64,000 nucleotides of DNA from Gemmatimonadota bacterium (GTDB taxonomy: Bacteria; Gemmatimonadota; Gemmatimonadetes; Longimicrobiales; Gaopeijiaceae), in assembly GCA_022823145.1 (NCBI GenBank), contig JAJDXS010000078.1:1-64000 (forward strand). The letters are read 5' to 3'. Position numbers and translations under genes: made by a program. Positions 27,624 to 36,323 of this stretch are shown one piece after another. Positions within the stretch are counted from its first letter, which is position 1. Each line of letters starts with the position of its first letter. The notes below the pieces were generated by a model. That model did not search any database. It was not told where the DNA came from and was given only the letters and a program-made list of their open reading frames with translations.

Positions 27624-28663
27624 CGCGCAGGCTTTCTGAGTCGGTGGTGCGAAACGCCCCATTCCCGGCCGTCGCGGTAGGCAAAGGTCTCTGCAACCGC
27701 CAGGAAGAAGAGTCGCCAGCGCTGCACCCAGCGGCCGGCGGACCCGGGACTGTACGAGTCGGCAAGTACTGCCGCCACCTTCGGGCGCGCGGAGTCCAGG
27801 TTAGCCAGCCAGGCCTCGGCGGTCCGGGCATAGTGTGTGCCCGGGATGAACCAGTCGACCTCGGGCACCAGGGTGCCGCGGAATGCGGGGACGAGCGACG
27901 GATTGGGCATGAGGCCGCCGGTGAAGAACTCCCGCGCCATCCAGTCGCCGGCGCCCCGACGGGAGAACCGGTATGCGCGGGCGTGGTGGCAGAAGACGTG
28001 GACGAACAGCCGCGCGTGCGGGCGCATCCAGTTCGTGATTCGTTTCACGAGCAGGTCATGGTTGTTCATGTGTTCGAACATCTCGACCGAGACGACACGG
28101 TCGAAGCGGTCGCGCCCGAGATCGAGGTCGGAGATGTCCGCGGTGACGACCTCGATGTTTCGCAATCCGCGCCTCCGGGCGCGTGCCTCGATGTAGCGGC
28201 GTTGGGAAGCGGAATGGGACACCGCGACAATCCGGCTGCCGGGGTAGCGTTCGGCCGCGAAGAGTGTGAACGCACCCCAGCCGCAGCCCAGGTCGAGGAC
28301 ATCCTGGCCGTTCGCCAGTCTGGCCCGGGCACAGGTGAGTGCCAGCATGGCCGCTTCTGCGTCCGCGAGCGCGAGGCCGCGCGTGCCGTCGGGCCACAGG
28401 CAGCAGGAATACTTGCGCCAGGGACCCAGGACCAGTTCGAAGAACGCGGCCGGGACCTCGTAGTGCTGTTCGTTGGCCTCCCGAGGTGCGGGCGCAATGG
28501 GTCCCGTGCGAAGGGTGGCCACGTCGAGGGGCGGCTCGTTGGCCAGCGCACGGAGGCGTCCCCGCAGCAGGGCTCGTATGCCTGCCCGAACGGCGAAGTC
28601 CGGCACGATTCCGGACTCCGCGGCCGCAAAGACGGGTCTTGCCAGCGCGTCGGCTACGCTCAT
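27620..28663 (-). CDS. Cyclopropane-fatty-acid-synthase-like SAM methyltransferase
   Basis: A 347-residue protein. The SAM site VLDLGCGWGAF is near 122-132, preceded by QHYEVPAAFFELVLG, the counterpart of the CFA synthase substrate loop, and followed by VVSVEMFEHMNNH. It is shorter than CFA synthase at 29.5 kb (no N-terminal domain of the usual length) and belongs to the separate CFA-like subgroup. It would methylate or cyclopropanate acyl chains, though the precise product is unknown. Overlaps its upstream and downstream neighbours by four bases each. Confidence 0.85.
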   Translation of the reverse strand: MSVADALARPVFAAAESGIVPDFAVRAGIRALLRGRLRALANEPPLDVATLRTGPIAPAPREANEQHYEVPAAFFELVLGPWRKYSCCLWPDGTRGLALADAEAAMLALTCARARLANGQDVLDLGCGWGAFTLFAAERYPGSRIVAVSHSASQRRYIEARARRRGLRNIEVVTADISDLDLGRDRFDRVVSVEMFEHMNNHDLLVKRITNWMRPHARLFVHVFCHHARAYRFSRRGAGDWMAREFFTGGLMPNPSLVPAFRGTLVPEVDWFIPGTHYARTAEAWLANLDSARPKVAAVLADSYSPGSAGRWVQRWRLFFLAVAETFAYRDGREWGVSHHRLRKPAR

Positions 28664-29448
28664 TCGCCCTTTCGGGGGAACCAGGGGATGAAGGCGCTCG
28701 TGGTTTGCTGGTAGCGGCGGTATTCATCGCCTCGCCGCTCGACCGAACGCCGCTCGATCGGCGGGATGCCGGTGACGAAGCGGATGGCCACAAGAAGAAG
28801 CGCGGGCGCAAAGAGGACGGCCCAGAGCGGGGCCGCGCCAAGCGCAACCGGCACGTACGACAGCCAGTGCAGCCACTCGAAGAAGTAGTTGGGGTGCCGC
28901 GAGTACCTCCAGAGGCCCGTTCTGCACACGCGACCCTCGTTGCCGGGCTTGCTCCGAAAGCGATGCAGCTGGCGGTCCGCGATCGACTCGCCCGCCAGCG
29001 ACACGACCCAGATCAGCAGGCCGGCGAGATCCGGGGCCCGAAACGACTGGTCCGGCGACCTCATGGCGAGCAGAAAATGGATGGACAACACGATCACCAG
29101 CGCCGCCTGCGCCTGGTAGAAGATGAAGAACTTCGCCGGCGCGCCTTGACCCCATTTCGTGCGCAGATCCCGGTAGCGGCCGTCCTCTCCCGGCTTCCGT
29201 ACCCGCCCCACCAGGTACCAGGCCAACCGGGCCGACCACACCCCGGCCATCGCGGCAACCATCCAGCGCCTCCACCCCACGCCGGCCGGCACGGCTGCCG
29301 CGTACAAGACCGCCGCCGCACCCAGCCCCACCGTCCACGCGAGGTCCACCGCGTCGGCCTCGCGGGTGCGCATCTGACGGTACCAGAGCACGACCATCAC
29401 CGGAACGATCACCGCCGCCACGACCCCCACTGCAAGCGCAGCGTTCAT
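28660..29448 (-). CDS. DUF1295 membrane protein (steroid 5-alpha-reductase-like)
   Basis: A 262-residue protein with about six membrane helices. The C-terminal GLWRYSRHPNYFFEWLHWLSY and the SVERRGDEYRRYQ-TTSAFIPWFP region are the DUF1295 signature, related to steroid 5-alpha reductases and isoprenylcysteine methyltransferases; an NADPH-linked reduction of a lipid double bond is the likely chemistry. It starts one base after the CFA synthase gene and overlaps the following gene. DUF1295 genes frequently sit next to CFA synthase and DUF1365 genes. Confidence 0.87.
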   Translation of the reverse strand: MNAALAVGVVAAVIVPVMVVLWYRQMRTREADAVDLAWTVGLGAAAVLYAAAVPAGVGWRRWMVAAMAGVWSARLAWYLVGRVRKPGEDGRYRDLRTKWGQGAPAKFFIFYQAQAALVIVLSIHFLLAMRSPDQSFRAPDLAGLLIWVVSLAGESIADRQLHRFRSKPGNEGRVCRTGLWRYSRHPNYFFEWLHWLSYVPVALGAAPLWAVLFAPALLLVAIRFVTGIPPIERRSVERRGDEYRRYQQTTSAFIPWFPRKGE

Positions 29449-29449
29449 G

Positions 29450-30733
29450 TCAGCCCCCGCCTTCCCGTTCCAGCACAAGTTGCCAGTCGGCCACGTACCC
29501 GGTGCGGAACGCAGCCTCGCAGTACGCGAAATAGAACTCCCACCGCCGCAGAAACGCCTCGTCGAACCCCAATTCAAAGAGGGCGTTCCTCTGTTCCAGC
29601 AACCGCTCGCGCCAGGCGGCCAGCGTGGGTCCGTAGTGCGGCGCGAGGTCCTCCCGGTCCGCGATGCATAGCGACGTTCCTTGCAGCGCCCGCTTCATGG
29701 CCCCCAGCGACGGCAGATGCGCGCCGGGGAAGATGAAGCGCTGAATGTAGTCCGGCCGCAGCCGATACCGCAGGTAGCGCTTGTCCGGGATCGTGATGAC
29801 CTGAATGACCGCCCTTCCGCCGGGCTTCAGCGCCTCGTCACACTTGCGGAAATAGGTGGGTAGGAACCGGTGGCCGACCGCCTCGAGCATCTCGATGGAC
29901 ACGATGGAGTCGTACGCGCCGGCGATCTCGCGATAGTCGACGAGCTCGATCGAGACTCTGTCCTCCAGCCCGGCGCGCGCGATTCGCCGTCGGGCGTAGG
30001 CGGCCTGCTCCTCGGAAATCGTCACTCCGGTGACCCGACAGTCGAATTCCGAGGCGGCCAACTCGGCGAATCCGCCCCAGCCGCAACCGATCTCCAGCAC
30101 GTGAGACCCCGGGCGAATGCCCGCCCTGGTGGCCAGAAGCCGGTACTTGGCGCGCTGCGCCCGTTCCAGAAGGCGCATGTCGATGCGGGCGGCGTCCGCC
30201 GAGAACAATTCCTCCGCGAAGTACGCGCACGAATAGGTCATCGAAGGGTCGAGGAACAGGGCGAAGAAGTCGTTCCCCAGGTCGTAGTGCTCCGCGATGT
30301 TCTGCCGGGAGCCCGGCACCGTGTTCGACCGGGCCCGGTGTGCTAACCACGCCGCCGCGGCCGCGGGCCAAAGCAGTGGGACCATCGGCCTGAGAAAGCG
30401 GCGGTTGAGGATGCCCAGCCGGACTACGTCCATGAGCGGGTCCGCGGACCACTCCCCCCGGATGTACGCTTCCCCCGCACCGATTTCGCCGTCCAGCAGC
30501 ATCCGTCGGAAGAAGACCGGGTCGTGGACGGTAATCGTTGCCTCCGGGCCGGGCCCGGAGCCTTCGAAGCGATGAAGCGACCCGTCCGTGTGGATCCGGA
30601 GGGACCCCTGCTTCACCCTCCGCAGGGAGCCGAGGATGACCGCGCGGGCCAGTCTCTCCAGTGGACCGGCCGGGCCCGGCGGGCCCGAATCCGTCTCCGC
30701 CGCGTAAAGGGCTCCCGCCTCGCCGGTGCTCAT
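29450..30733 (-). CDS. Cyclopropane-fatty-acyl-phospholipid synthase family protein
   Basis: A 427-residue CFA synthase-like enzyme. N-terminal domain (residues 1-145) with GEAYIRGEW; then EHYDLGNDFFALFLDPSMTYS; SAM motif VLEIGCGWGG (212-221); VSIEMLEAVGH; and FIFPGAHLPS, all conserved in the family. It transfers the methylene or methyl group of SAM to a double bond in a membrane phospholipid acyl chain. ATG 30733 overlaps the stop of the DUF1365 gene. Some relatives in this operon type make methylated rather than cyclopropane chains, so the product needs testing. Confidence 0.92.
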   Translation of the reverse strand: MSTGEAGALYAAETDSGPPGPAGPLERLARAVILGSLRRVKQGSLRIHTDGSLHRFEGSGPGPEATITVHDPVFFRRMLLDGEIGAGEAYIRGEWSADPLMDVVRLGILNRRFLRPMVPLLWPAAAAAWLAHRARSNTVPGSRQNIAEHYDLGNDFFALFLDPSMTYSCAYFAEELFSADAARIDMRLLERAQRAKYRLLATRAGIRPGSHVLEIGCGWGGFAELAASEFDCRVTGVTISEEQAAYARRRIARAGLEDRVSIELVDYREIAGAYDSIVSIEMLEAVGHRFLPTYFRKCDEALKPGGRAVIQVITIPDKRYLRYRLRPDYIQRFIFPGAHLPSLGAMKRALQGTSLCIADREDLAPHYGPTLAAWRERLLEQRNALFELGFDEAFLRRWEFYFAYCEAAFRTGYVADWQLVLEREGGG

Positions 30734-31533
30734 CGTCTCCACAACCGCCCCGGCTGCCATCCGTCCAGGCCATTGTCGGGAGGCGCGGGCTTTCGGAAGA
30801 AGGGCACGCGTTTGGCCCAGAGCCTCGTCGCCTGCCAGTGGATGAGGAAGATCGTGCGCGCGGTCAGGTGAGGATACCTGAGCATCGCCCGCCCCAGCGT
30901 CGCAGCGGTGAGGGGACGACGGATCAGGTTGAGCGTGGCGTCGAAGTACTTCCGGCCCGCCTCGAACTCGTCGATGTGAATCGTCAGGCGGTCGCCCGGT
31001 GGCGTTACGATCCACTCGTAACGAACCCCTTCCGTGCGCATGAACGGCGAGACGTGAAACCGCTTGTCCACCCTGGAGCGAACGGCGCGCCCACCGGCGG
31101 CCTCCGTCCCGTCGAGCAGGTAGCAATACGCTTCGCCGAACGTATTGAACACCTCGGCGACGGTGAATCGCAGCCCGCCCGCACCGTCCAGGCAGAAGAA
31201 GTAAGACACCGGGTTGAAGACGTACCCGAGCACGCGCGGGTTGGTCAGCAACATGACCCGGCTGTCCCCAAGCTCATTACCCTGACCTCGCAGCCAGCGA
31301 GCGAGCTTGTCGCGGACCGGCTCACCGGAGCCCCCCATGTGGTCGCGGTCGTGGAACGAGACCAGCCCCGGCCGGTTGTAGCCGAAGAACCCGATCGCAC
31401 GGTCCAGGGCAGGCAGTTCGGAGAGGTCCAGGAGCAGCTGATAGAGCCCGTAGCGAAAGCTGTTCGGGCGTGGGCTGAAGCGCCGGTGCCGGACGGTGCC
31501 GCGGTACAGGCCGGAGCGGAGTGGGGCGCTCAT
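30730..31533 (-). CDS. DUF1365 family protein
   Basis: A 267-residue protein from ATG 31533, overlapping the stop of the flavoprotein gene. Conserved DUF1365 features: LYRGTVRHRRFSPRPNSFRY at the start, NPRVLGYVFNPVSYFF in the middle and KRFHVSPFM later. Function unknown; the family almost always neighbours an FAD-dependent amine-oxidase-like protein and a CFA synthase and is thought to act in modified fatty acid formation. No catalytic residues are established. Confidence 0.92.
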   Translation of the reverse strand: MSAPLRSGLYRGTVRHRRFSPRPNSFRYGLYQLLLDLSELPALDRAIGFFGYNRPGLVSFHDRDHMGGSGEPVRDKLARWLRGQGNELGDSRVMLLTNPRVLGYVFNPVSYFFCLDGAGGLRFTVAEVFNTFGEAYCYLLDGTEAAGGRAVRSRVDKRFHVSPFMRTEGVRYEWIVTPPGDRLTIHIDEFEAGRKYFDATLNLIRRPLTAATLGRAMLRYPHLTARTIFLIHWQATRLWAKRVPFFRKPAPPDNGLDGWQPGRLWRR

Positions 31534-32771
31534 ACTGGTCGGCCTCCGAGCAGTCCGGCCACCGCCATCGCCGACCGGAAGCCGTCCTCGTGGAAGCCGA
31601 AGCCGAGGTACGCGCCGCAGAAATAGGTGCCCCGCCGGCCGTTGAGCGCCGAGATCGGTGCCTGGGTGGCCACGGAGCGCTTGCTGTAGACCGGGTGGGT
31701 GTATGTGACGCGGTCGTGCACGTGCGCGGGGCGGCGGGATGGATTCAGGGTGACCAGATAGGGTTTCGCGGCGTCGAGGCGCTGCAGGCGGTTGAGGTAG
31801 TAGGTCATCGTCGTGACGGGAGACGGGTTGCGGCAATCCGCTACACGATAGTTCCAGGAGCCGCGTGCCGCCGGACGAGAAGGCAGGAACGCCGGGTCGG
31901 AGTGCACCCAGGTGTCGTTCGTCGCGTACTCCCACGCACCCAGCAACTCCCGTTCGGCGTCGGAGGGAGAATCGAGCAGGGCGAGTGCCTCGTCGGCATG
32001 GGTCGCCAGAACGACCCGGTCGAACTCCTGGCTGGACCCGTCGGCATAGTGCAAGCGACAGGTCGATGCCTCACGTGTAACCGATCGCACGCGCATGCCG
32101 GTGTGCACCCTTCCGTCGAGGCGATCCAGCATGGCGTCCACGTAGGTCGCGCTTCCCCTGGGGATCGATCGCCACTGCAGCCGGTTTGTGAGGCGGAACA
32201 ACCTGTGGCGGCGGAAGAAATCGACGAAAGTCGCAGCCGGAAAGTCCTGAACGCTCGGGATGCCCGTCGACCAGAGCGCCGACGCCATCGGATAGGCGTA
32301 GTGACGGCCCAGCAACTCCGACCCGGACTCTGCGACCAGATCGCGAAGGGTTGACCCAGGGCGCGGGAGGCCGCCATCCCTTCCCGCGACGTTGAACCGC
32401 CCGATCATCGCCAGAAGCCTCAGGAATTCGGGCCGGAGCGCGTTGGCCGGATCGGCGAAGACCCCGCGCACCCCGGTCCCGCCGTACGCCAGACGGCAGC
32501 GCTCGCATTCGAATGAAAACGACATGCTTACCGGCTGCGAGAGTATGTCGAGCGCGTCGAACAGGGTCGTCAGGAGTGGGTAGGTCTCGGTGTTGTAAAC
32601 GATGAAACCGGAGTCGATGGCGACCGGGCCCCGCGGTCCGCCCACGCGGTGAGTGTGGGTGTGGCCACCGATGCGGTTCTCGCGTTCGAAGATGCGCACG
32701 TCGTGCTTCGGGGCCAGTAGCCAGGCCGCTCCCAACCCCGATATTCCCGCGCCCACCACCGCGATTCTCAT
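31530..32771 (-). CDS. FAD-dependent amine-oxidase-like protein
   Basis: A 413-residue flavoprotein from ATG 32771; a longer open frame exists, but the Rossmann strand starts right here (RIAVVGAGISGLGAAWLL, GxGxxG). Second FAD site ERENRIGGHTHTHRV; C-terminal GTYFCGAYLGFGFHEDG binds the flavin. In alphaproteobacterial relatives this protein heads the CFA/DUF1365 cluster and takes part in forming oxidised or furan-type fatty acids. First gene of the six-gene operon. A possible ECF-like promoter with little or no leader lies directly upstream. Confidence 0.88.
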   Translation of the reverse strand: MRIAVVGAGISGLGAAWLLAPKHDVRIFERENRIGGHTHTHRVGGPRGPVAIDSGFIVYNTETYPLLTTLFDALDILSQPVSMSFSFECERCRLAYGGTGVRGVFADPANALRPEFLRLLAMIGRFNVAGRDGGLPRPGSTLRDLVAESGSELLGRHYAYPMASALWSTGIPSVQDFPAATFVDFFRRHRLFRLTNRLQWRSIPRGSATYVDAMLDRLDGRVHTGMRVRSVTREASTCRLHYADGSSQEFDRVVLATHADEALALLDSPSDAERELLGAWEYATNDTWVHSDPAFLPSRPAARGSWNYRVADCRNPSPVTTMTYYLNRLQRLDAAKPYLVTLNPSRRPAHVHDRVTYTHPVYSKRSVATQAPISALNGRRGTYFCGAYLGFGFHEDGFRSAMAVAGLLGGRPV

Positions 32772-32777
32772 CCCTGT

Positions 32778-32806
32778 ATGATAGTGGAGGGGCGATCGCC
32801 GTTCCC
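32778..32806 (-). promoter_or_regulatory. Candidate ECF-like promoter of the lipid operon
   Basis: On the minus strand GGGAAC (32801-32806) and TATCAT (32778-32783) are separated by 17 bases, and ATG begins 7 bases after the second element. GGAAC-type -35 elements are typical of ECF sigma factors, and a leaderless or very short 5' end would follow. The spacer contains the palindrome GGCGATCGCC. No sigma factor or anti-sigma gene is in the window. This is a weak pattern match. Confidence 0.3.
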
Positions 32807-32860
32807 GAGGTTCCATCGATGCGGATCGACTTCGCCGCGACAGTGCCGTATTGATTTACG

Positions 32861-34069
32861 ATGTCCGCCAAACCCATCCACCCCGGCCGCCTCCCCGAAA
32901 ACGTCGCGCACTTCGTGCGCCTCCTGCGCGCCGCCGGCCTGCCCGTAGGACCCGGCCACACGATCACCGCGGTACGTGCGCTGGCGGCGGTGGAGGTCAC
33001 GGCACGACGCCAGTTCTTCTGGGCCCTCCACGGCACCCTCGTATCGAAGCGCGAGCACCGTCACATCTTCGAAAGCGCCTTCCGCCTCTTCTGGCGCGAC
33101 CCCTTCGGCGCGGACGAGGCGCTCTCCGCCCTCCTGTCGCGCTCGCAGATCCCGGTCGAGAAGCCGCCCTCTCGCGCCCCCGCCCGCCTGTCGGCCGAGG
33201 ACGAATCCGCGACGAGGCCCGCACCGGACCACTCCCGCGAGGCCCCGCACGAGATCCCGTTGCGCCTCGCATGGTCGCCCACCGAAGTCCTCCGCACCAA
33301 GGACTTCGAGCAGATGACGCCGGCCGAAGTCATCCGGGCGAAAGAGGCCATCCGTTCCCTGAAGCTCCATCTGCGCCCGGTCCTCACCCGGCGTCAGGAG
33401 CCCGATCCGAGGGGTCGCTTCATCGATCTGCGGCGCACGCTCCGAACCAGCATCCGCACCGGCGGCTGCCCGCTGCCCCTCCAACGCAAGTCCACCAGAA
33501 CCCGGCGCCCGACCATCGTCGCGCTATGCGATATCTCCGGCTCGATGGAATCCTATTCGCGCATCCTGCTCCACTTCTTCCACGCACTCACCAACGCCGC
33601 CGACCGGGTCCACACCTTCGTATTCGGCACGCGTCTCACCAACATCACGCGCCTGCTCCGCGACCGCGACGTCGATCGCGCACTCGATCGCATCGGCACC
33701 ACCGTACAGGACTGGTACGGCGGCACGCGCATCGGCGCCTCGCTGCAAGCGTTCAACCTGCACTGGTCCCGCCGGCTCCTGGCCCAGGGCGCGGTCGTGC
33801 TTCTCGTCACCGACGGGCTGGACCGCGAGGGCGGCGACGGCATCCGCGCCCAGGCCCGCCGACTGCGCAAGTCGTGCCGGAGCCTGATCTGGCTGAACCC
33901 GCTGCTCCGCTACCGGGCCTTCGCCCCTCGCGCCGCCGGTATCAAGGCGTTGTTGCCGGAGGTGGACGAGCATCGGCCGGTCCACAATCTCGACAGCCTC
34001 GCGCAACTGGCGGACACCCTGAGCGGGCGCGGAGGGAGGGGGGCGGGGAGGCGGGCCCGGCTCGGCTGA
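32861..34069 (+). CDS. coxE: CoxE-like VWA domain protein
   Basis: A 402-residue protein. The von Willebrand factor A domain has the MIDAS motif DISGSM near residue 223 (ALCDISGSMESYSRILLHF) and VLLVTDGLDREGGDG later; the N-terminal half is the DUF58/CoxE helical part (LPENVAHFVRLLRAAGLPVGPG). CoxE partners CoxD in maturing Mo hydroxylases. The cox genes with coxD are 11 kb away, so the pair is split. Divergently placed from the lipid operon with 89 bases between. Symbol given from family resemblance. Confidence 0.85.
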   Translation: MSAKPIHPGRLPENVAHFVRLLRAAGLPVGPGHTITAVRALAAVEVTARRQFFWALHGTLVSKREHRHIFESAFRLFWRDPFGADEALSALLSRSQIPVEKPPSRAPARLSAEDESATRPAPDHSREAPHEIPLRLAWSPTEVLRTKDFEQMTPAEVIRAKEAIRSLKLHLRPVLTRRQEPDPRGRFIDLRRTLRTSIRTGGCPLPLQRKSTRTRRPTIVALCDISGSMESYSRILLHFFHALTNAADRVHTFVFGTRLTNITRLLRDRDVDRALDRIGTTVQDWYGGTRIGASLQAFNLHWSRRLLAQGAVVLLVTDGLDREGGDGIRAQARRLRKSCRSLIWLNPLLRYRAFAPRAAGIKALLPEVDEHRPVHNLDSLAQLADTLSGRGGRGAGRRARLG

Positions 34070-34182
34070 CCGGCGACTGGCGCCGCACCCCCTGTCCGCC
34101 TATGATGCGTCAGGCACGCCGCCACCGTGGATCGGCGGCATCGACATGGGGTCAGGATCCCGTTCAGCAAGGAGACGGCAGG

Positions 34183-35349
34183 ATGAACACCAGGTTTTCA
34201 CGTCGACATTTCATGGGCGGTGCGGTCGCGGCGCTCGGCGCTTTCGGCCTCCGGCCGCGCTCGGCTCTCGGCATCACGCTGCCGCCTCCCCCGAAGGGCC
34301 TCGTTCCGCTCGACCCCTACGACGATCTCGCCAAGCTCGCGTCGAACGAGAACCCGTACGGGCCTTCCGAGAAGATGATGGCGTCCATGAACGCCGCCTG
34401 GAAGTACTCGAACCGGTATGGTTATCCCGACGGCGACGTCCTTGAGAAGATTGCCGAGCACCACGGCGTCGACACCAACCACATCATCATGCACGCCGGC
34501 TCGGGAGAGACGCTCAAGGTCGCTGCGCTCGCCTTCCTGAGGCACGAGGAAAAGGTGGTCGGTGTCGAGCCCACCTTCCTCACCGTGTACCGGGCCGCCT
34601 CGGGCGTCGATGCCGATGCGATCACCCGTCCGCTCCTTCCCGACCACACCCAGGACATCGACGACCTGATCCAGGTCACGAAGCGCAACTACCGCGATGT
34701 CGGCATGGTCTACGTCTGCAACCCCAACAACCCGACCGGCGTGGTCGTCCCCGATTCGGACATCCGGCACCTTCTCGACAACATCCCCGAGGACATCCCG
34801 GTCCTGATCGACGAGGCCTACCACCACTTCGTGCAGGACTCGCGCTACGCCACCGCGGTCCCCTACATCAAGGAAGGCCGCAAGGTCCTCGTGACACGCA
34901 CCTTCTCCAAGATCTACGGCATGGCGGGCCTGCGGCTCGGGTACGGGATCGCTCCGCCCGAGATGATCGCCCAGATGCGCACCTACACGACCGGCACGAT
35001 CAACGCGCTCGTCAAATGGGGCGGTGTGGCCGCGCTCGAGGACAACGAGTCCGAGGCCTGGGTGAGGGACACGACCATCGCGCTTCGCGACGCCACGGCG
35101 GACAAGCTCCGCAACCAGGGCTTCGAGGTGATTCCGTCCGAGACCAACTTCTTCATGGTCAACACCGGCCGGCGCGCATCCGAAGTGAGGGCGGCTTTCC
35201 GCCAGCGCGACGTAGCCGTGGGCCGCGACTTCCCGCCGATGCTGGACTATCTCAGGGTGTCGATTGGGACCGAGGACGAGATGGAGCGCTTCCTCGCGGG
35301 ATGGAACGAGATCTTCCCGGATGGGATGACCGCCACGGGAACGAGGTAG
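34183..35349 (+). CDS. Tat-exported HisC-like PLP aminotransferase
   Basis: A 388-residue fold-type I aminotransferase. It starts with a Tat signal: SRRHFMGG then a hydrophobic stretch up to about residue 30. The catalytic core follows: NENPYGPS, CNPNNPTGVVV, DEAYHHFV and the PLP lysine K243 in TFSKIYGMAGLRLGYG. Sequence is closest to histidinol-phosphate aminotransferase, but a Tat signal is unusual since cofactor and substrate are cytoplasmic for histidine synthesis. Probably an exported amino acid aminotransferase of unknown substrate. The GGAGACGGCAGG ribosome-binding region supports ATG 34183. Confidence 0.88.
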   Translation: MNTRFSRRHFMGGAVAALGAFGLRPRSALGITLPPPPKGLVPLDPYDDLAKLASNENPYGPSEKMMASMNAAWKYSNRYGYPDGDVLEKIAEHHGVDTNHIIMHAGSGETLKVAALAFLRHEEKVVGVEPTFLTVYRAASGVDADAITRPLLPDHTQDIDDLIQVTKRNYRDVGMVYVCNPNNPTGVVVPDSDIRHLLDNIPEDIPVLIDEAYHHFVQDSRYATAVPYIKEGRKVLVTRTFSKIYGMAGLRLGYGIAPPEMIAQMRTYTTGTINALVKWGGVAALEDNESEAWVRDTTIALRDATADKLRNQGFEVIPSETNFFMVNTGRRASEVRAAFRQRDVAVGRDFPPMLDYLRVSIGTEDEMERFLAGWNEIFPDGMTATGTR

Positions 35350-35432
35350 CCGCGACACATCCCTCGGCGGGTCCGACGACGCGTGGGCCGCTCGCCGGTG
35401 CGCCCGCGCCCACACTGAGAGCCCGCGTCGCC

Positions 35433-36317
35433 GTGCGGGTGGGGTACCGGGGTCCGACGCGGATTCTGCCGCGTCGCCACTCGGTCGCCCTGTCGGCAGC
35501 CTCGGTAGCACTCCTGCCCTGGGTGCCCATCGGGGCGCATGCCCAGCACTGCCCGGCCGGACTCGAGGTACTGGTTGAGCGCCCCTATGCCGCCGCCGCC
35601 GGTCTGACGGTCGGTTCGGCCGTTGTCGTGCGCCCCGCGATCGAAGCCGAGCCCTGCAACGCAGTGGTCGCAGGCATCTTCGAGCCGCCGCCCGACCCCG
35701 CCACGCTCAACGCCACGCGGCCGCGCGTACTGTTTCACCTGCCGCATCTGCAGACGCTCACGGATCGCCGGAACGAGGTCGACTACTTCACGGTGAGGAC
35801 GCGGCCCGGCACCGACCTCGCCGCGCTGGCGACCGACCTCGAGCCGCTGCTGCCCGGCGCCCAGGTGCTGCCCGTCAGCGAGGTGGCCGAACGTTCATCC
35901 ACGACGTTCCGCGTCGTCAGCCGCTTCCACACGGCGATCGCCGTGATCACGCTGATCGCCGGCGGCGTGTTCCTCGGCTGCATCATGATCCTGAAGGTTC
36001 AAGAGCGGCGTCTGCCGATCGCTGCCGCGCGGCTCACCGGGATCCCGCGCCGCCTGTTGTTCTGGTGGACGGTGGCCGAGGCTGCAATGCTGTCCACACT
36101 CGGCGGAGCCGCCGGTCTCGGGGTGGGGGTCGCGAGCTACGCGGTGGTCAACGCCTACTACCAGCGCTACTACGACACGACGCTGGTGTTCTCCCAGGTG
36201 ACCGGCGTGGTCGTGACCGAGGCGCTCGCGCTGGCGGTACTGCTGGGCATGGCGGCCGGAGTGTTCGCGGCCACCCGATTGCTGGCGTCGGATCCGCTCG
36301 ACGAAATGGGGCGCTAG
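35433..36317 (+). CDS. ABC transporter permease, FtsX/MacB type, short N-terminus
   Basis: About 294 residues from GTG 35433 (GTG 35439 also possible). One hydrophobic segment near residues 15-35 precedes the periplasmic part (LEVLVERPYAAAAGLTVGSAVVV, FEPPPDPATLNATRP). Three membrane helices follow: FHTAIAVITLIAGGVFLG, AMLSTLGGAAGLGVGVAS and ALALAVLLGMAAGVFAAT. A full FtsX/MacB permease has a well-formed first helix and a larger periplasmic domain, so the front appears shortened or degraded. It is the first of three exporter components and ends 6 bases before the next permease. Confidence 0.75.
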   Translation: MRVGYRGPTRILPRRHSVALSAASVALLPWVPIGAHAQHCPAGLEVLVERPYAAAAGLTVGSAVVVRPAIEAEPCNAVVAGIFEPPPDPATLNATRPRVLFHLPHLQTLTDRRNEVDYFTVRTRPGTDLAALATDLEPLLPGAQVLPVSEVAERSSTTFRVVSRFHTAIAVITLIAGGVFLGCIMILKVQERRLPIAAARLTGIPRRLLFWWTVAEAAMLSTLGGAAGLGVGVASYAVVNAYYQRYYDTTLVFSQVTGVVVTEALALAVLLGMAAGVFAATRLLASDPLDEMGR

Positions 36318-36323
36318 CACTCC

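Noticed and set aside
32791..32800. GGCGATCGCC palindrome as a dedicated regulatory site
   Set aside because: This type of sequence is common in GC-rich genomes and occurs by chance; nothing else links it to function.
32851..34182. Extension of the HisC-like aminotransferase upstream
   Set aside because: The frame is open because of GC content but lies in a shadow of the CoxE-like gene; the Tat signal and ribosome-binding site mark ATG 34183.
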